Source of the DNA: Flaccisagitta enflata
Taxonomy: Eukaryota; Chaetognatha; Sagittoidea; Aphragmophora
Length of the DNA stretch: 64,000 bases
Reading direction: 5' to 3'
NCBI GenBank assembly: GCA_965153355.1
Contig: OZ231127.1
Location: 78,058,001 to 78,122,000 of the forward strand
Below, in pieces: positions 1 through 62,883 of this stretch. Position 1 is the stretch's first letter. Each line of letters starts with the position of its first letter. The notes beneath the pieces are model-generated. The model saw nothing but the letters and a program-made list of their open reading frames with translations. It was not told where the DNA came from and ran no database searches. The position numbers and the translations under genes are program-made.

Positions 1-713
<713 letters not shown>

Positions 714-980
714 CAGCTCAGTGTTTCAGTCGCCTGATCTGATACTGAACCTTACACTCTGCTTTTGCTGTCCGTCCGTCTGTCTGCTCTTTCATTTGTA
801 TGAACCCCATTCACTTTTTTTCGGTTAATGAGCTTTTTTGGTCTCACTGACCCTGACATAATGCCCAATTTGCCCTGATGACCTTCTCTTATACTGCTCC
901 TTCTCATCTGCAGGCGACTGGGGTAGTCGTGTATCCAACCTTTTTGTCAAACAATCAACCAACTCATTACTCATACTTAC

Positions 981-3900
981 TATTGACTGCGAAATGTAGA
1001 ATAGTCCAGCCAGAGCTTGGATCTTTTAAATTGACGTTGGCTCCATAGATAATCAAAAGGCGCGCCACTTCTGCTAATCCTGACATTCGACAAACAGAGT
1101 TTTACCCTCTTCAGTCTACAACAATAACGTGTTCATATGATCATGAAAGCAACGTTATTTGTGTTGGATAATTCGGACACAAAACGTGTAAAAAATAGTC
1201 TGTCAACAGAAGTTGCAAAAATGCAAAAAATGCCGGCAAAAAAACAAAAAAACAATAACAACAATTGAAAAACTCATTCAAGTTGGCTACGTTAACGTTT
1301 TGGAATGACAAAGACACTTACAGAACAGGTGTAACGGGCTGACCGAATGACAAACGGACAGGCAGACGGACAGTCGGTCGGACCGACAAAGATGACATGT
1401 AAAGTCCGGTAGTAAAGTCGCGGCGTGAAAACAAAACGGGCCCACATACACGGCCGGATACACGGCCAATGAGAGGTCGCTGGCAGGTGGACACGGGCAG
1501 TAACGAAAGTGGGCAGGGGTAGTATGTGGGTGGGCTAGGGCTGCAAAGAAGCTGGGCAGGTGCAGTGCAGTGTAACTTTTTGTCCAAATGAAGAACATTT
1601 TGTGATCGTGAAAGTGTGTTTACAATCATTTTTAGTCGCGTGCACGCGACTCTATAACCCGCCATGTCGGTCGGTCCATTGGTCCGTCGGTACCCGTTAC
1701 CTTTTTCGGCGTTTACGGGCGATCTTACATTACTGCTCCAGCCTAAATACTTAAGTTAGCATTTCTTATCACTGCCTCTGCCCAACCGCACGCGACTTCG
1801 GTCTAGCCGTGTATTCCCCCTGGTTTTGAGTAAACAATGCATTAGATACGAAAGCGTGTATAAAATCAATTTAATGAAGATATGACAAGTGAAACAATAT
1901 CCCCCACTATGTACACAAACTGAAAAATATGGGAGAGGGCCTTATGAACCCTAAAACATCTTTTATTCGTCATAATGACAGACCATACAACAACATGCCT
2001 AAAAACTACATAATCTACTTAGTGTTACAAGATTACGAAATATAGAGAAAGAAACAACAAGCCCGACCGGGCAACGATGCGTCCGGACTGTGTCTCTGCG
2101 TGTATTGATCATGTGACATATGTGGAGAGACAGATGGACGAACAGACGGCTGAAACGACTGAATAGTAAAGGAGGCGCTTAAAACATGTTGGTTGATGAT
2201 TTGTTTCAATATTCTATCTCACTGTGGTCATAAACAGCCGAAAAACGCGGTTTTTGCACAGGCGTTACGGACCGACGGACCCGACGGACGGACCGACGGA
2301 CCGACGGACAGACCCTCTTATAGAGATGCGTTCCTGACGGACGCATCTAAAAAGTATGTCTCCGTATGTAAGAAATGGTGAGGTGACCTTTGGTGGCTGC
2401 GTGTGCGAGGAGTGAATATCTCGTCCTTCCCGGAACCTCGTAAATGTTTCTCTCGTTGGGATTCACGCCGCCTTCTAATAGATTACGAACCTGAAAAGGA
2501 AATTTGAAATTCGTGATTTACACTCTTTTTCTTTTATAAGAACCTAGTTTATAAAAACATCAAGGCTTCCGATAGCCCCAAAATTAGGAACATCTTAAAA
2601 ACATACAAAGGTTTCATATCTTGAGAAAAAAATTGTTTAAGGTAATATTTAAAAAAAACATTAAGGTAACATTTGAATTTGAATACAATTAATATGATAT
2701 TTTATGACTTTTAAATAAAGCTCATAGAAATATCCTTGGACTTTAATGATTGGCATTTGTTTTTTGTTATTTAATAGAAATATTTTTACTATAATTAAGT
2801 AATAGAGTAGTAATAAGGTTTCCTATCATTTAATCATATTTGAAATTAAGAATATAAATATAAAAAAAAAGAGTGTATTGAAAGTTGTCCGAGTGTCCAT
2901 GGACTTTCAGTTTCAGAGGAGGAAACACCTTTTTACCTCTACAGAAATATAATGCCTGCGCCTACAGATTTAAATATCATGCCCATAGATTTGAATATCA
3001 TGCCTAATGATTTGAATATCATTCTGACCCACTGCGAGGGGCTTTTTTTGTTATAGGCAGATTTCTTTTTGCCTAATATCTATAGATTTATAGATTTCCT
3101 ATTACCAAATATAGAAATTTAATAGATTTGCTCAAAAGTAGGAGAGGGTGGGGCTATTTGGGACAGGGGCAATTTGGGACAAAATTGAATTAAGGACTTC
3201 ATTTATAAAGATTTAACTTAATGAAAGTGAACAATGGTTATGGGGTCAAACTATGACCCTTGGTAAGGGGCAGTTGGGCTGCAGAATTCAGGCTGCTGCT
3301 GCTGCCGCAACAGCAGCAGCACCACTTTGATTCTTGGACTCTTCGGTTTGAAATTCTGAATTGTGACGCCAACTTTGCTGTATCTACGAGGAAAAAATCT
3401 TTTTTGCTGTTTTTCGAATTTTATTGTTGAAAGTACTCATTTATCTGTACTTTAAGGAAAGAAAATATTTGAATTGCGTTATCATCTTTTTAAAGTGGGC
3501 TTTCTCAAAAATCGGGAAATTTGGGACATAGTTCATTCTTATTGGCTACTTGGTTTGGCCCCCTAGGCCATTTTTATAAAAAAAACCCTTTCAGTCCCGA
3601 ATTTCCCGCTGTGGGGTAATTCGGAACAAGCACTTTGTATAAAAAAAAGCGGCCCTAAGGGGCCCCTAGGAAAATTTTTGTAACTTGGTAATTTGAAGAG
3701 ACAATTAACTATGTTTTGGCACCAGTCCCTATTTTTAGTCGCGTGCACGCGACTCTACAACCCGCTCCGTCGGTCCGTCCGTCGGTCGGTAACACTTAGC
3801 TTTTTTGCGTCGTTTTTGGTCATTTTGGGTTGTCTGGAGTTATTTTAAGTCATTTTAAGTCTGGTCTAAGTCTGGTCTCAGTCTGGTCTAAGTCTGGTCT

Positions 3901-6246
3901 AAGTCTGGTCTAAGTCTGGTCTAAGTCTGGTCTAAGTCTGGTCTAAGTCTGGTCTAAGTCTGGTCTAAGTCTGGTCTAAGTCTGGTCTAAGTCTGGTCTA
4001 AGTCTGGTCTAAGTCTGGTCTAAGTCTGGTCTAAGTCTGTTCTAAGTCTGTTCTAAGTCTGTTCTAAGTCTGGTCTAAGTCTGGTCTAAGTCTGGTCAAA
4101 GTCTGGTCTAAGTCTGGTCAAAGTCTGGTCAAAGTCTGGTCTAAGTCTGGTCTAAGTCTGGTCTAAGTCTGGTCTAAGTCTGGTCTAAGTCTGGTCTAAA
4201 TCTGGTCTGTCTGGTCTAAGTCTGGTCTAAGTCTGGTCTAAGTCTGGTCTAAGTCTGGTCTTAGTCTGGTCTAAGTCTGGTCTAAGTCTGGTCTAAGTCT
4301 GGTCTAAGTCTGGTCTAAGTCTGGTCTAAGTCTGGTCTAAGTCTGGTCTAAGTCTGGTCTAAGTCTGGTCTAAGTCTGGTCTAAGTCTGGTCTAAGTCTG
4401 GTCTTAGTCTGGTCTAAGTCTGGTCTAAGTCTGGTCTAAGTCTGGTCTAAGTCTGGTCTAAGTCTGGTCTAAGTCTGGTCTAAGTCTGGTCTAAGTCTGG
4501 TCTAAGTCTGGTCTAAGTCTGGTCTAAGTCTGGTTTAAGTCTGGTTTAAGTCTGGTTTAAGTCTGGTTTAAGTCTGGTTTTAGTCTGGTTTTAGTCTGGT
4601 TTAAGTCTGGTTTTAGTCTGGTTTTAGTCTGGTTTTAGTCTGGTTTTAGTCTGGTTTTAGTCTGGTTTAAGTCTGGTTTAAGTCTGGTTTAAGTCTGGAT
4701 TAAGCCAATAAAGTGATACAATAAGGAGCCAGGTCAATTCAGTCATCTTTGTCTCGCACGCGACTTATAGGTGATGGCCTTGTTCAATTTAATCCTAAAA
4801 TCTTTTTTATTGAAAAATGTTGTTTTTTCTATTATAAGGCGAATTTTTGTTACCAGTAATGGCGGCTGTCACCGTGAGGAAATAAGTCGTAAAAATCGGT
4901 CCCTTTTCACCATGTTTTTTGTCTTCAGTCACAGCAATTTTTTTTTATTTGTTAGATCAAGAGCAATTGTTTGTATTGAATGCACCAAAAATCGGAGAAA
5001 AATAGAACTGAGCCAAATGAGCTAGATGAGCTAGAATACTCTAAATCACTCAATCAGACAACCAGCTACACTCACTGACATGTTTTTTTTTTGTATTTGC
5101 ATACTTACATTAAAACATTTATGTATTCCATTTACATTACATTCAAACATTTATGTATTCCATTTACAATCAGAAAAAAAAATGATGTAAATAAGCTAAA
5201 TGAGCTAAAACACTCAAAAACACCCTCACAGATGAGCAGCTATGCTCACTGACATGCTTTTTTTCTATTTGCATGCACAAACTTTTATCAAAACATTTTC
5301 ATTTATTCCATTTTGAATCAGAAAAAAACGATTGAGCTAAATGAGCTAATTGAGTTGAAATACTGAAAAACACCCTCACAGATGAGCAGCTATACTCATA
5401 GACATGTTTTCTTGTATTTGCATGCTCAAACAAACATCAATATACTTCTTTATTGATCCTACACAAATTCATTAAAAAAATTGATAAAAATTCATTTTGA
5501 ATTTTTCGTAAAAAAATCTTTAAAAAATCATAACTCCAAAAATATTTGTCCTAGAACATTCTGCTTGGCGCCAACTGAAAGAGAATTATGAAAGAGAATT
5601 ATCAAATTTACTTACCCAATCGGTTTCATTGGAGGCCTCAACCAGCCGGATAATTTCTGAAACTTCCTAATAAGAAAATAAAAACCATGTTCCCCACGAA
5701 TATATGTCAAAAAGTCGATGACTGACTTCGACTTTTTTCCCCGACAACTTACAAGCGTGTTCGTTAGAACGCGTTTCGACTGTTACTTTACATTTTGCTC
5801 TAGATAGTACTAAGACTACATACCACATCAACGTCGTCTCTTTCCACGGCTCGATAGAGATTGTCGTAGGAAAACGGGCTGATTGTGGTTCTGTTGGTGA
5901 TCCTGAATTCGCAGGGCGCGCGAATTCCGGGTATGGAAACTACCGCAAGTACGGATAAGCAGATCAAAGCGGGGAAACTAAGCGGCGTCAGAGGCGGCAT
6001 TATCCTCGGAGATGTCTTAAGCGGCGTCATTGACGGCGTCCTACTCGGAGATGTCCTAAGCGGCGTCATTGACGGCGTCCTACTCGGAGATGTCCTAAGC
6101 GGCGTCATTGACGGCGTCCTACTCGGAGATGTCCTAAGCGGCGTCATTGACGGCGTCCTACTCGAAGGTGTCCTAAGCGGCTTTATAGGCGGCGCCATCC
6201 TTGGAGGTGTCATCGACATCGTCTTTGACTTCGTCTGCCCGTCTTC
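981..6246 (-). CDS. Ankyrin-repeat protein, partial gene (four exons seen)
   Basis: Four minus-strand exons with good acceptors and GT donors join in phase: 6246-5824, 5666-5616, 2490-2388 and 1079-981. The first encodes a Pro/Ser/Thr-rich segment with a 13-residue repeat (TSPSRTPSMTPLR) and ends in LYRAVERDDVDV. The second gives EVSEIIRLVEASNETDW. The third reads VRNLLEGGVNPNE with LLAHAATK. The fourth reads GLAEVARLLIIYGANVNLKD and then WTILHFAVN, an almost canonical ankyrin repeat (LL..GA.VN..D..G.T.LH.A). Ankyrin repeats are protein-binding scaffolds, so the partner and cellular role cannot be told. The 3' end lies off the left edge and the 5' end is unresolved. A Helentron-like element (family B) lies about 35 bp beyond the donor of the third exon, in the following intron. 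Confidence 0.8.
1342..1590 (+). mobile_element. Decayed Helentron-like family-A fragments
   Basis: A degenerate 3' end (GGAC/CGAC tract, then AAAGTCGCGGCGTG near 1424) is followed by a 5' end (GGCCGGATACACGGC at 1452-1466, then GGTCGCTGGC and GGGCAGGGG). The ends are in the wrong order for one element, so these are two broken copies. Confidence 0.55.
1630..1826 (-). mobile_element. Helentron-like element, family A1
   Basis: Reverse orientation. The terminal hairpin AGTCGCGTGCACGCGACT lies at 1634-1651, followed by a GTCGGTCGGTCC tract and short cargo. The far end has CACGCGACT (1789-1797) and a decayed GCCGTGTATCC motif. The far-end motif equals the inner hairpin arm, the family signature. 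Confidence 0.75.
2057..2353 (+). mobile_element. Helentron-like element, family B
   Basis: 5' hairpin GCCCGACCGGGC, then R GATGCGTCCG (2076-2085). The 3' end has a GGACCGAC tract, CCTCTTATAGAG and a hairpin with the outer arm CGGACGCATC (2338-2347), then AAAAA. R is the exact reverse complement of that arm. Related copies lie at 49.2 and 63.9 kb. Confidence 0.8.
3732..4785 (-). mobile_element. Helentron-like element, family A1, with minisatellite cargo
   Basis: Hairpin AGTCGCGTGCACGCGACT at 3737-3754, a GTCGGTCCGTCC tract, then an 11-bp minisatellite fills almost all of the element. The far end shows CGCACGCGACTT and GGCCTTGTT. An intact end structure with tandem-repeat cargo. Confidence 0.8.
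3857..4702 (+). repeat. 11-bp minisatellite GTCTGGTCTAA
   Basis: About 77 units. Variants are clustered: GTCTGTTCTAA near 4035-4065, and GTCTGGTTTAA or GTCTGGTTTTA from about 4535 to the end. This suggests local unit spread by unequal exchange. Confidence 0.95.
5030..5590. repeat. Local ~150-190-bp AT-rich repeat, three degenerate copies
   Basis: The motif of TGAGCTA-type words, CACTCAAAAACACCCTCACAG, GCAGCTATACTCA and GACATG plus TTGTATTTGCAT recurs near 5040, 5190 and 5345. No coding signal is seen. Confidence 0.55.
6000..6180 (-). repeat. 39-bp coding tandem repeat in the ankyrin-gene exon
   Basis: About four and a half copies of a 39-bp unit encode the 13-residue Pro/Ser/Thr repeat on the minus strand. 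Since 39 is divisible by 3, the opposite strand is also open, which creates a 121-codon shadow frame there. Confidence 0.85.
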
Positions 6247-6366
6247 CTGAATGAATCGATGATTGAGCGCTTATTAATATCATTGAGTACATCGACCAGA
6301 ATTCGTGCGGAATAGAGATTGAAATGATTCTTAAGACAAAATTCACAGTGTCCTATCTCTTAGTTT

Positions 6367-6369
6367 TAG

Positions 6370-6417
<48 letters not shown>

Positions 6418-6422
6418 TTGTT

Positions 6423-6461
<39 letters not shown>

Positions 6462-6497
6462 GAGTTTTTTCGGCTTGTGTCGCCAGCGATTGGTATA

Positions 6498-6596
<99 letters not shown>

Positions 6597-6600
6597 AAAG
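6367..6600. repeat. (GTT)n and (GA)n microsatellites
   Basis: (GTT)n covers about 6367-6462 and (GA)n about 6500-6592. Degenerate GACAGACAG-type sequence follows to about 6775. Confidence 0.95.
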
Positions 6601-7001
6601 GAAGTAAGAGTCAGAGTCAGCGACAGGAAGCCAGAAAGACTCAGAGACAGACAGGAGAGGCAAAAACAAACAAGAGAGACAGACCAAAAAAAGTCACAGA
6701 GAGACAGGCAGAAAAACAGGCTGGCAGACAGAGAGGCAAACAGACAGACAGCTCGGGACAGACAGACTGACAGAATCATCAAGCTGTCTTAGTATTGAAC
6801 CGTTCTTTTTACAAATATCATAAACAGATGACGTTATCATCGTCTTAAACTTGAGTTGGAGTAAAAACTTGTTTCTAAAAAACAGATTTTGAAAAATCTT
6901 TCAAAAAATAAAGAGAAATTCACTAATCACTAATTATTCATAAACAGCCTGAATTTCGATCGTCCAAGGAAAATATTTTTTTCTCAAAAGGTTTGGCGGA
7001 A

Positions 7002-7290
<289 letters not shown>

Positions 7291-7326
7291 ATTGATTAAG
7301 ATGATGATGACAACGATGAGACGTAC

Positions 7327-7391
7327 CTTTTGCTGATCATGGCAGCGGTTTTAGTAACAGTTTCTCTCTCGTTGATCTTATAATCAATCAT
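7327..7391 (-). CDS. Possible first coding exon of the ankyrin gene
   Basis: On the minus strand an ATG at 7391 opens a 65-nt frame (MIDYKINERETVTKTAAMIS then K) ending at a strong GTACGT donor. It would leave two nucleotides, which does not fit the phase-0 start of the exon at 6246. A small exon between them would be needed, or this is a separate transcript. The 460 bp between it and the start of the coiled-coil gene at 7853 would be a shared divergent promoter region, now carrying a mobile element. Confidence 0.3.
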
Positions 7392-7504
7392 TTACTGACA
7401 GCTGCCGTAGCCATGGAACTTAAAAACTCATCTTAACGTCGAGAACATCCTTAGGATAATCCTTAGGATAATTTCTCTGTACGTGATTCGAGTTGCCAGC
7501 TTCC

Positions 7505-7812
7505 TTTTAAGTGCGTCCTCGCACTTCTATAAGAGGTCATGTCCGTTGGTCGGTTGGTTGGTCGGTCGGTCGGTTGGTCGGTCACGCAAACGTTTGAAAT
7601 GCGCAAAACGGCTGATCCTGATCACCTTTCATGCCTCACCACATTCATATTCATTTATTCATTCATTCATTCATTCATTCATTCATTCATTCATTCATTC
7701 ATTCATTCATTCATTCATTCATTCATTCATTCATTCATTCATCAAAAACGTTCATTCACAAAATCTTAATCAAGCGAGGCGCACTTATTGGTCTTCACTT
7801 GGCCTTGTTTTT
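7505..7812 (-). mobile_element. Helentron-like element, family D, with (ATTC)n cargo
   Basis: Hairpin AAGTGCGTCCTCGCACTT (7509-7526), CTATAAGAGG box, GGTCGGT tract, (ATTC)n at 7648-7742, then the far end GCGCACTT (7779-7786) and GGCCTTGTT. The arm differs from families A to C and the far-end motif differs in the same way. The element lies just upstream of the coiled-coil start codon. Confidence 0.75.
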
Positions 7813-7852
7813 TCTGTTTTCGCTTCGTTTGTGCTAAATTTCAGTCTTTGAA

Positions 7853-36841
<28,989 letters not shown>

Positions 36842-37970
36842 ATGGATCCCAATCACGCAAAATCAGTCACTCGTCCTCGTGGGTGGTATTTAGCTCTCAT
36901 GGGACGAAACACGAAAGGGCCAGAATATGCTTGGCTGGACCCTTCATCTCTTTACGGGGATGCAGATGCTTTCCAAGAGGCTGTCGATGATTTAGCAAAA
37001 ACTTTCGATCAAGTAAGTTATGAAATGTAGGCGAGTATCTCTTTTTTACCCCATGTTTATGTGTTTTGGAATTTTCTGGAATGCGACGGCTTAGGCACGT
37101 CAATGCCTAGTCAGCTTAGATAGAGATGGAAATATATAGGATGCAACTCGATATGACTTGATGATAAATGAACAGACATGAGAGCTCTGTTCTGTAGTCT
37201 GCTTAGCTAATTAATATGAAAGTCGTGAAACCCCCTACTTAAGCAAGCGTTGCTATCACTGTCGAATTTTGAATGGTGTTTTATTTCTCGAAAATCAGTT
37301 TTCATTTTCATCTTGACTCAAGAAATGAGGACGATCATTTCGTTTCCAGGACGCGATCGATGTTGTGGCGGGGATCGATGCGATGGGCTTCATTCTCGGG
37401 GCTGCAGTGGCTCGTCGACTGCGCCGAGGATTCCTGCCTCTCCGCAAACATCCCCATCTTTGCGTCGACGTGATCACGGAACCTTACGTCGACTACACCG
37501 GCAGAAGCAAGATCCTCGAAGTCAGAACCAATCCTTTTCCAAAGGTTAGTTTCAGCGCTTGGTTACAGTATGAAAACGTGAACAGCATAAATAGAAAGAG
37601 AACCATCATGACTACGTGGATTACATTCTATTAGGCTTGATAGAATCCTTCGCGCACTCTAATTCTCTCCCGTGAATTTCTCATTCAGGGAAGCCGCCTG
37701 CTGTTGGTGGATCAGTGGATTGAGACGGGCGGTACGATGTTAGCCGCGATGCGATTGGTGGAAAAAGTTGACGGCGTCGTCGTCGGTGTCGCCGCGATCG
37801 CAGTGGAAAACTCAGCAGGCGCAAATGAAATCAAAACAAAAGTCAAAGTGGCCAGTTGTATTCCGACGGAAGAGGTGGGGGAGGAGGAGGAGGAAAGGAA
37901 GGGCAGAAATAATGCAGACGATTGGCAACAACAAATAGATCGACGCTTTTTGAAAAGTTGGGAAAAATGA
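36842..37970 (+). CDS. Adenine phosphoribosyltransferase-like protein
   Basis: Three exons, 36842-37012, 37350-37544 and 37689-37970, all phase 0, give 215 residues. The core shows a type I phosphoribosyltransferase fold: AIDVVAGIDAMGFILGAAVA, then RKHPHLCVDVITEPYVDYTG, then the PRPP-binding loop LLLVDQWIETGGTM (residues about 126-139) with two acidic residues (D130, E134) and TGGT. Related enzymes move phosphoribose from PRPP to adenine (purine salvage, cytosol). This sequence belongs to a divergent animal APRT-like group, so its substrate is unproven. The last exon runs through a possible GTGGGG donor into an acidic then basic tail (LKSWEK), and the stop follows naturally. It sits 985 bp after the coiled-coil gene on the same strand and is the only compact gene here. 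Confidence 0.85.
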
Positions 37971-39137
37971 TTTATCTCTTAACCATTTTGTTCTCTGACT
38001 ACGTAGTATCAACCTCTTGTGGCATTCTCCATTTCGTATTCCACCACGTTACCCATTTTGATAAAACTGACTTATATTGATAGATGGCCTCAAAGGAAAA
38101 TAAATCAAGACTGGTATTTTGCACTTCAGACAACTCCACCGCAGCCTGTGTCTTAGGCTATCATTCTCTGAATCCGATATTCGTTATTCGACTAATTTTT
38201 TTACTGAATTCTATAAAGAATATTTGGATTACACGAGCGATATTGGGTTTCAAAACATCGAAATGCACTTTTTATTTTTTATAGGAACCTAGTTTATAAG
38301 AACATCACAGTTATTTTATTAGTAGCTATCTCTACCTCTTTTGAGGGCCTCGGCCAAAAAATGACATTCTTATGAAAGATAAAAAGTGTATTCGCCTCTA
38401 AAAATGTCTCACCGACTTGGCACTATCTAGAACACGCCTAATAATCAGAATTTACTAGCTGAATAACTATCAAAAGCATTGTACAGTGTACACTCATGGC
38501 AACTGGATTTGAGGAGTAACACTCCCTCCCTGCCTACCTATACCTGCATCACTCCCTCAGATTTTTGCTGATTTTTCTGATTTTTCCTTGCTTTCTTTTT
38601 TTATCCAGTCAACTTATCTTTGAAAGATTATTCATTAATTTCATTGAGTACCACATAAATTGTACAACCATCATAAATCACAACGGAGACAGCACATTTT
38701 GACAAGTAATGACTTTTGCGAAGGACATAATCTTGACAGAATATGATCAATAACAATGATTTTCGATTACCATAGATCATTAATTCTATGCATTGTCGCG
38801 ATGACATGACAGTTGAGTCGAATAAAAAACAAAGATTGACAAACATCGTTAATTTTTAGCATGGCGACGTTGATATGACAATCTGACAACGGTTGTAAAG
38901 AACAAGAAATGAGCACATGATTAACAATAATAATCGTAGAGCTTTAAAAAAGAGCTTGTCGGCATAAGAAAAGTAAATCAATCGGTGTCATTGACCGATT
39001 TGAATGAAAGTAAGAATCATGTTTTAATTGTTTTTTTTCCGCGGCCGTAAGGTCAGGAAATGTTTGATCGTCAGTAGACACAGAAAGAATGAAATTATGA
39101 GTGCTGTTATATTTGTTTAATGCCATAACCCAGTTTT

Positions 39138-39223
<86 letters not shown>

Positions 39224-39432
39224 GCGTGTGCGTGTGTATGCCTGTTAAGACGCGGAATGTGCAAAAAGCCAAAGCGCTGCATGTTATTGTTTAAGTGAGG
39301 TCCGTCTGCGTTCGTATATTCTCAAAACAGATCATGATCATGACGAAGTTCAGAAAATCAAATCAAATTTAAATTACTCAATAGAACCTAAAAATGAGAT
39401 GCAATGACTGCGTGGAATGAATATGACATTTT
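37971..39432. other. Intergenic region between convergent genes
   Basis: Apart from the poly(A) candidate, this AT-rich stretch holds a (GT)n array at about 39139-39237. No exon, hairpin element or RNA gene could be recognised on either strand. Confidence 0.6.
38099..38104 (+). terminator. AATAAA poly(A) signal candidate
   Basis: AATAAA lies 129 nt after the stop codon of the APRT-like gene, a usual position for a cleavage and polyadenylation signal. The region is AT-rich, so chance occurrence is possible. Confidence 0.4.
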
Positions 39433-60145
<20,713 letters not shown>

Positions 60146-60877
60146 CCAGGCCAAAAACTGTTGGTCCCAATAATTAAACGTATTGTTTTTTTTTTTTTTT
60201 TTTTTTCCTCTTTTTTTCTTAGTCTCAAAATTCCTTTGCCATTTTCGTCTTTGAGAAACAAGTCGGAAGTGGAACTGGAATACATTTATCCACCTCGAAC
60301 TGCCGTTGAGTCGGTTGACCCATTTTCACCGACATTTTCTTTTTGGAGGTTTTTTTTTTCTTGGCGGATGATTGACGGTAAAGGACTAATTTGATTGGAG
60401 AGATAAGTTAAGGAGATTTGAGATCGCAGCAACGAGCAGACAAGTTTTCTTTTCGACTTATGCCACCCACCAATTTGTTTTTGTTTCTTTATTTTTTCAC
60501 TATTCGTTTCTTGAATTTGTTGTTTATATCCAAAATCGTAAAATAACAAAAATAAAATCTTTATCATCATCTATCGGACAATTACTGTCATTAGTTTTGT
60601 CTCGCTTCATGATCCCATTTCACCGAAGACTTTTAGTGTTACTGGAAGTGGAACAAAACGCTCCGCAGTTACATATCGTAAATTATTCAAATGATTTTCC
60701 CCCTCCTGACCGATTCATTTTCGTCGTTATTTATTCAGATTTCCTTATCTTTAAAAATGATCAACCGTTTATTGCCCTCAATTATAGAACTAAATACATG
60801 TGTTTAAAATTTTAAAGACTTTTTTGGACTGATCCTGATATGCAGACTCTCATGAATACGAGCATTGTGAGTTTGTC

Positions 60878-61270
60878 TTTTTAGTCGCGTGCACGCGACT
60901 CTACACCTTGGTCTGTCGGTCGGTCGGTCCGTCCGTCGGTCCGTCCGTCCCGTAACGTTTCTAAATTTTTGACGTTTTTTAACATTTTTTAACATTTTTT
61001 AACATTTTTTAACATTTCTTAACATTTTTCAACATTTCTTAACATTTTTGAACATTTTCTGACATTTTTGGCATTTGAACACTTTTTAACCTTTTTAACA
61101 TTTTTTAACATTTTTTAACATTTTTTAACATCTTTTGACATCTTCTAACATTTTTTAACATTTTTTAACATTTTTTAACCTTTTTTAACATTTCTTAACA
61201 TTTCAACATTTCGTAACATTTTGTTTGTCATTTCCAGACGCACGCGACTGTTGCCCTCTTGGGCTTGTTT
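60878..61270 (-). mobile_element. Helentron-like element, family A1, with 10-bp repeat cargo
   Basis: Hairpin AGTCGCGTGCACGCGACT (60883-60900), GTCGGTCGGTCCGTCCGTC tract, (AACATTTTTT)n cargo at about 60970-61220, far end CGCACGCGACT and GGGCTTGTTT. Confidence 0.85.
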
Positions 61271-61785
61271 TCATTAACGACCATGACATTAAAAAGTTAA
61301 ATATTAATGACATTAAAACGTTAATCATTAATGACATTAAAACGTTAATTTCAAATCTGATCAGAAGACGTTAATCATCGATGTGATGAGATAAAAAACC
61401 AGACTACAAGACAGAAAGAATTCTCTCGGGAATGAGGAGTGCGAGAATTTGAGAACTCTGAATTCGATCAAAATATTTTTGAGGACTGGAATTAAGAGTG
61501 GAATTAGAGGGAATAACACTTGGCCAACGTGTGCAGTGTAAGTAAGTCTGGACTGAAAGCTTTTGCTAGTTCGTATGTCGGCTTGACATTACTTGAACGA
61601 TGAGTCAAATTCACGTGATTTTGCAGCTCACAATGGGTTGGTAGATCAATGCGTACTAGCTAGGAAGTGGTCGATTTTCATGCCGCTTCCATCGCTTACG
61701 CTTCCATTTTGCAGATACATTTTTGATAATTCTTAGGATAGCTTTGAAGGGTGCGTATTAAACACTAGTAACAGCGCTTAAGTAG
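61271..61785. other. Stretch without recognised genes
   Basis: Short ATGACATTAAAACGTTAAT repeats at 61283-61350, otherwise unremarkable. Confidence 0.6.
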
Positions 61786-61789
61786 CTCT

Positions 61790-62140
61790 TAAGTAGCTCA
61801 ATTTGGGCATATGAAAGAAACATTATTACCAAGCACTTTTCATGTTCCAATTACATAATCAGAGCCCAATCTATTTGGAAAATCGATTTGGGCTTGACCT
61901 AGACATTCCATAATCAATGCTGTAGTTGTATGAAAAAACATTGCGGAAATTTGAGAGAAAATTTCTTCCATAGTTATTCCATACAACTGAAGCATTGATT
62001 ACGGAAGGTCTAGATCAAGTCCATATCAATTTTCCAATGAGATATGGCTCTAATTATGTAAATAGAACATGAAAAGTGCTTGGAAATAATATTTCACTGT
62101 TATGCCCAAGTTGAGCCCACTCTAATCCTAAGGCTCTTGT
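61790..62140. mobile_element. Fold-back (MITE-like) element, copy 2
   Basis: Same family as 17703-18037: GCTCAATTTGGGCAT at the left, GCCCAAGTTGAGCCC at the right, arms of about 145 bp with CAATGCTGTAGTTGTATG near the centre. Confidence 0.75.
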
Positions 62141-62883
62141 CCTTTTTCTAAATTTTTGGTTGTAATGTAATGTTGTCCAAGTTGGGGGCTTCACATAGCA
62201 AAAAATTTGATTTTTTTCTTGTTCCGCTAACCCAATACAGAGTGAAAGAAATCATGAAGATGACCATTTTCCTTTTTTCAAAATTCCTTCACCATACATT
62301 TTTGTTTTGGCCTTAAAGTTTCCTCAGATTTCCCAGAATTCAGCAAAATCCTGTGTAGTCTTGTTATTAAAGGAACATTCGTTAGTTTTAGAAAATCATG
62401 ATTTTTATAAAAATAAATTAAAATATCACAGCATAAGTTACGAATGAGCTTGTGAAAAAGCAGATTAACAATTCTTTAAAGAGCAGAAATTTGTAAAAGC
62501 TAATTAGAAAAAGATCAGCATATTTTTTTCTCCCACTGCAATTTACAAATTAGGCTCTCAAAAACAATTTTCTAAAAAATGGAGGATGAACGATTTTTGA
62601 TAAAAGAAAAATGGTAAAGGTTCTAAAATTGGCCACTCCACATTAGGTCAAGAGGATGAAAAGAAATAAGTAACTTTTGCTATGTGAAGCACCCAATTGT
62701 CCAAGTCATGTATTAGTAGCTATCTTACGCACATCCAACAATCGATTCCACAATCCACATCCTTAGCACTAGCCCAACGCTACGATTTGGAGGTCGAGCG
62801 TAACAGTACTCGTCGTCGTCGGGGCTCGTAGTCGTGCTCGCGCTCGTCCTTTCATCCGTGTATTGCTTTAATTAACTCGGCTT

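Noticed and set aside
5885-6250. 121-codon plus-strand frame with an LGDVLSGVIDGVL repeat
   Set aside because: Shadow of the minus-strand ankyrin-gene exon, which has proper splice sites and phase; a 39-bp repeat opens both strands.
62715-62840. CGTCGTCG/GCTCGCGCTCG-rich segment as a possible 5' exon of the receptor
   Set aside because: Short open stretches in several frames but no convincing start, donor or phase link.
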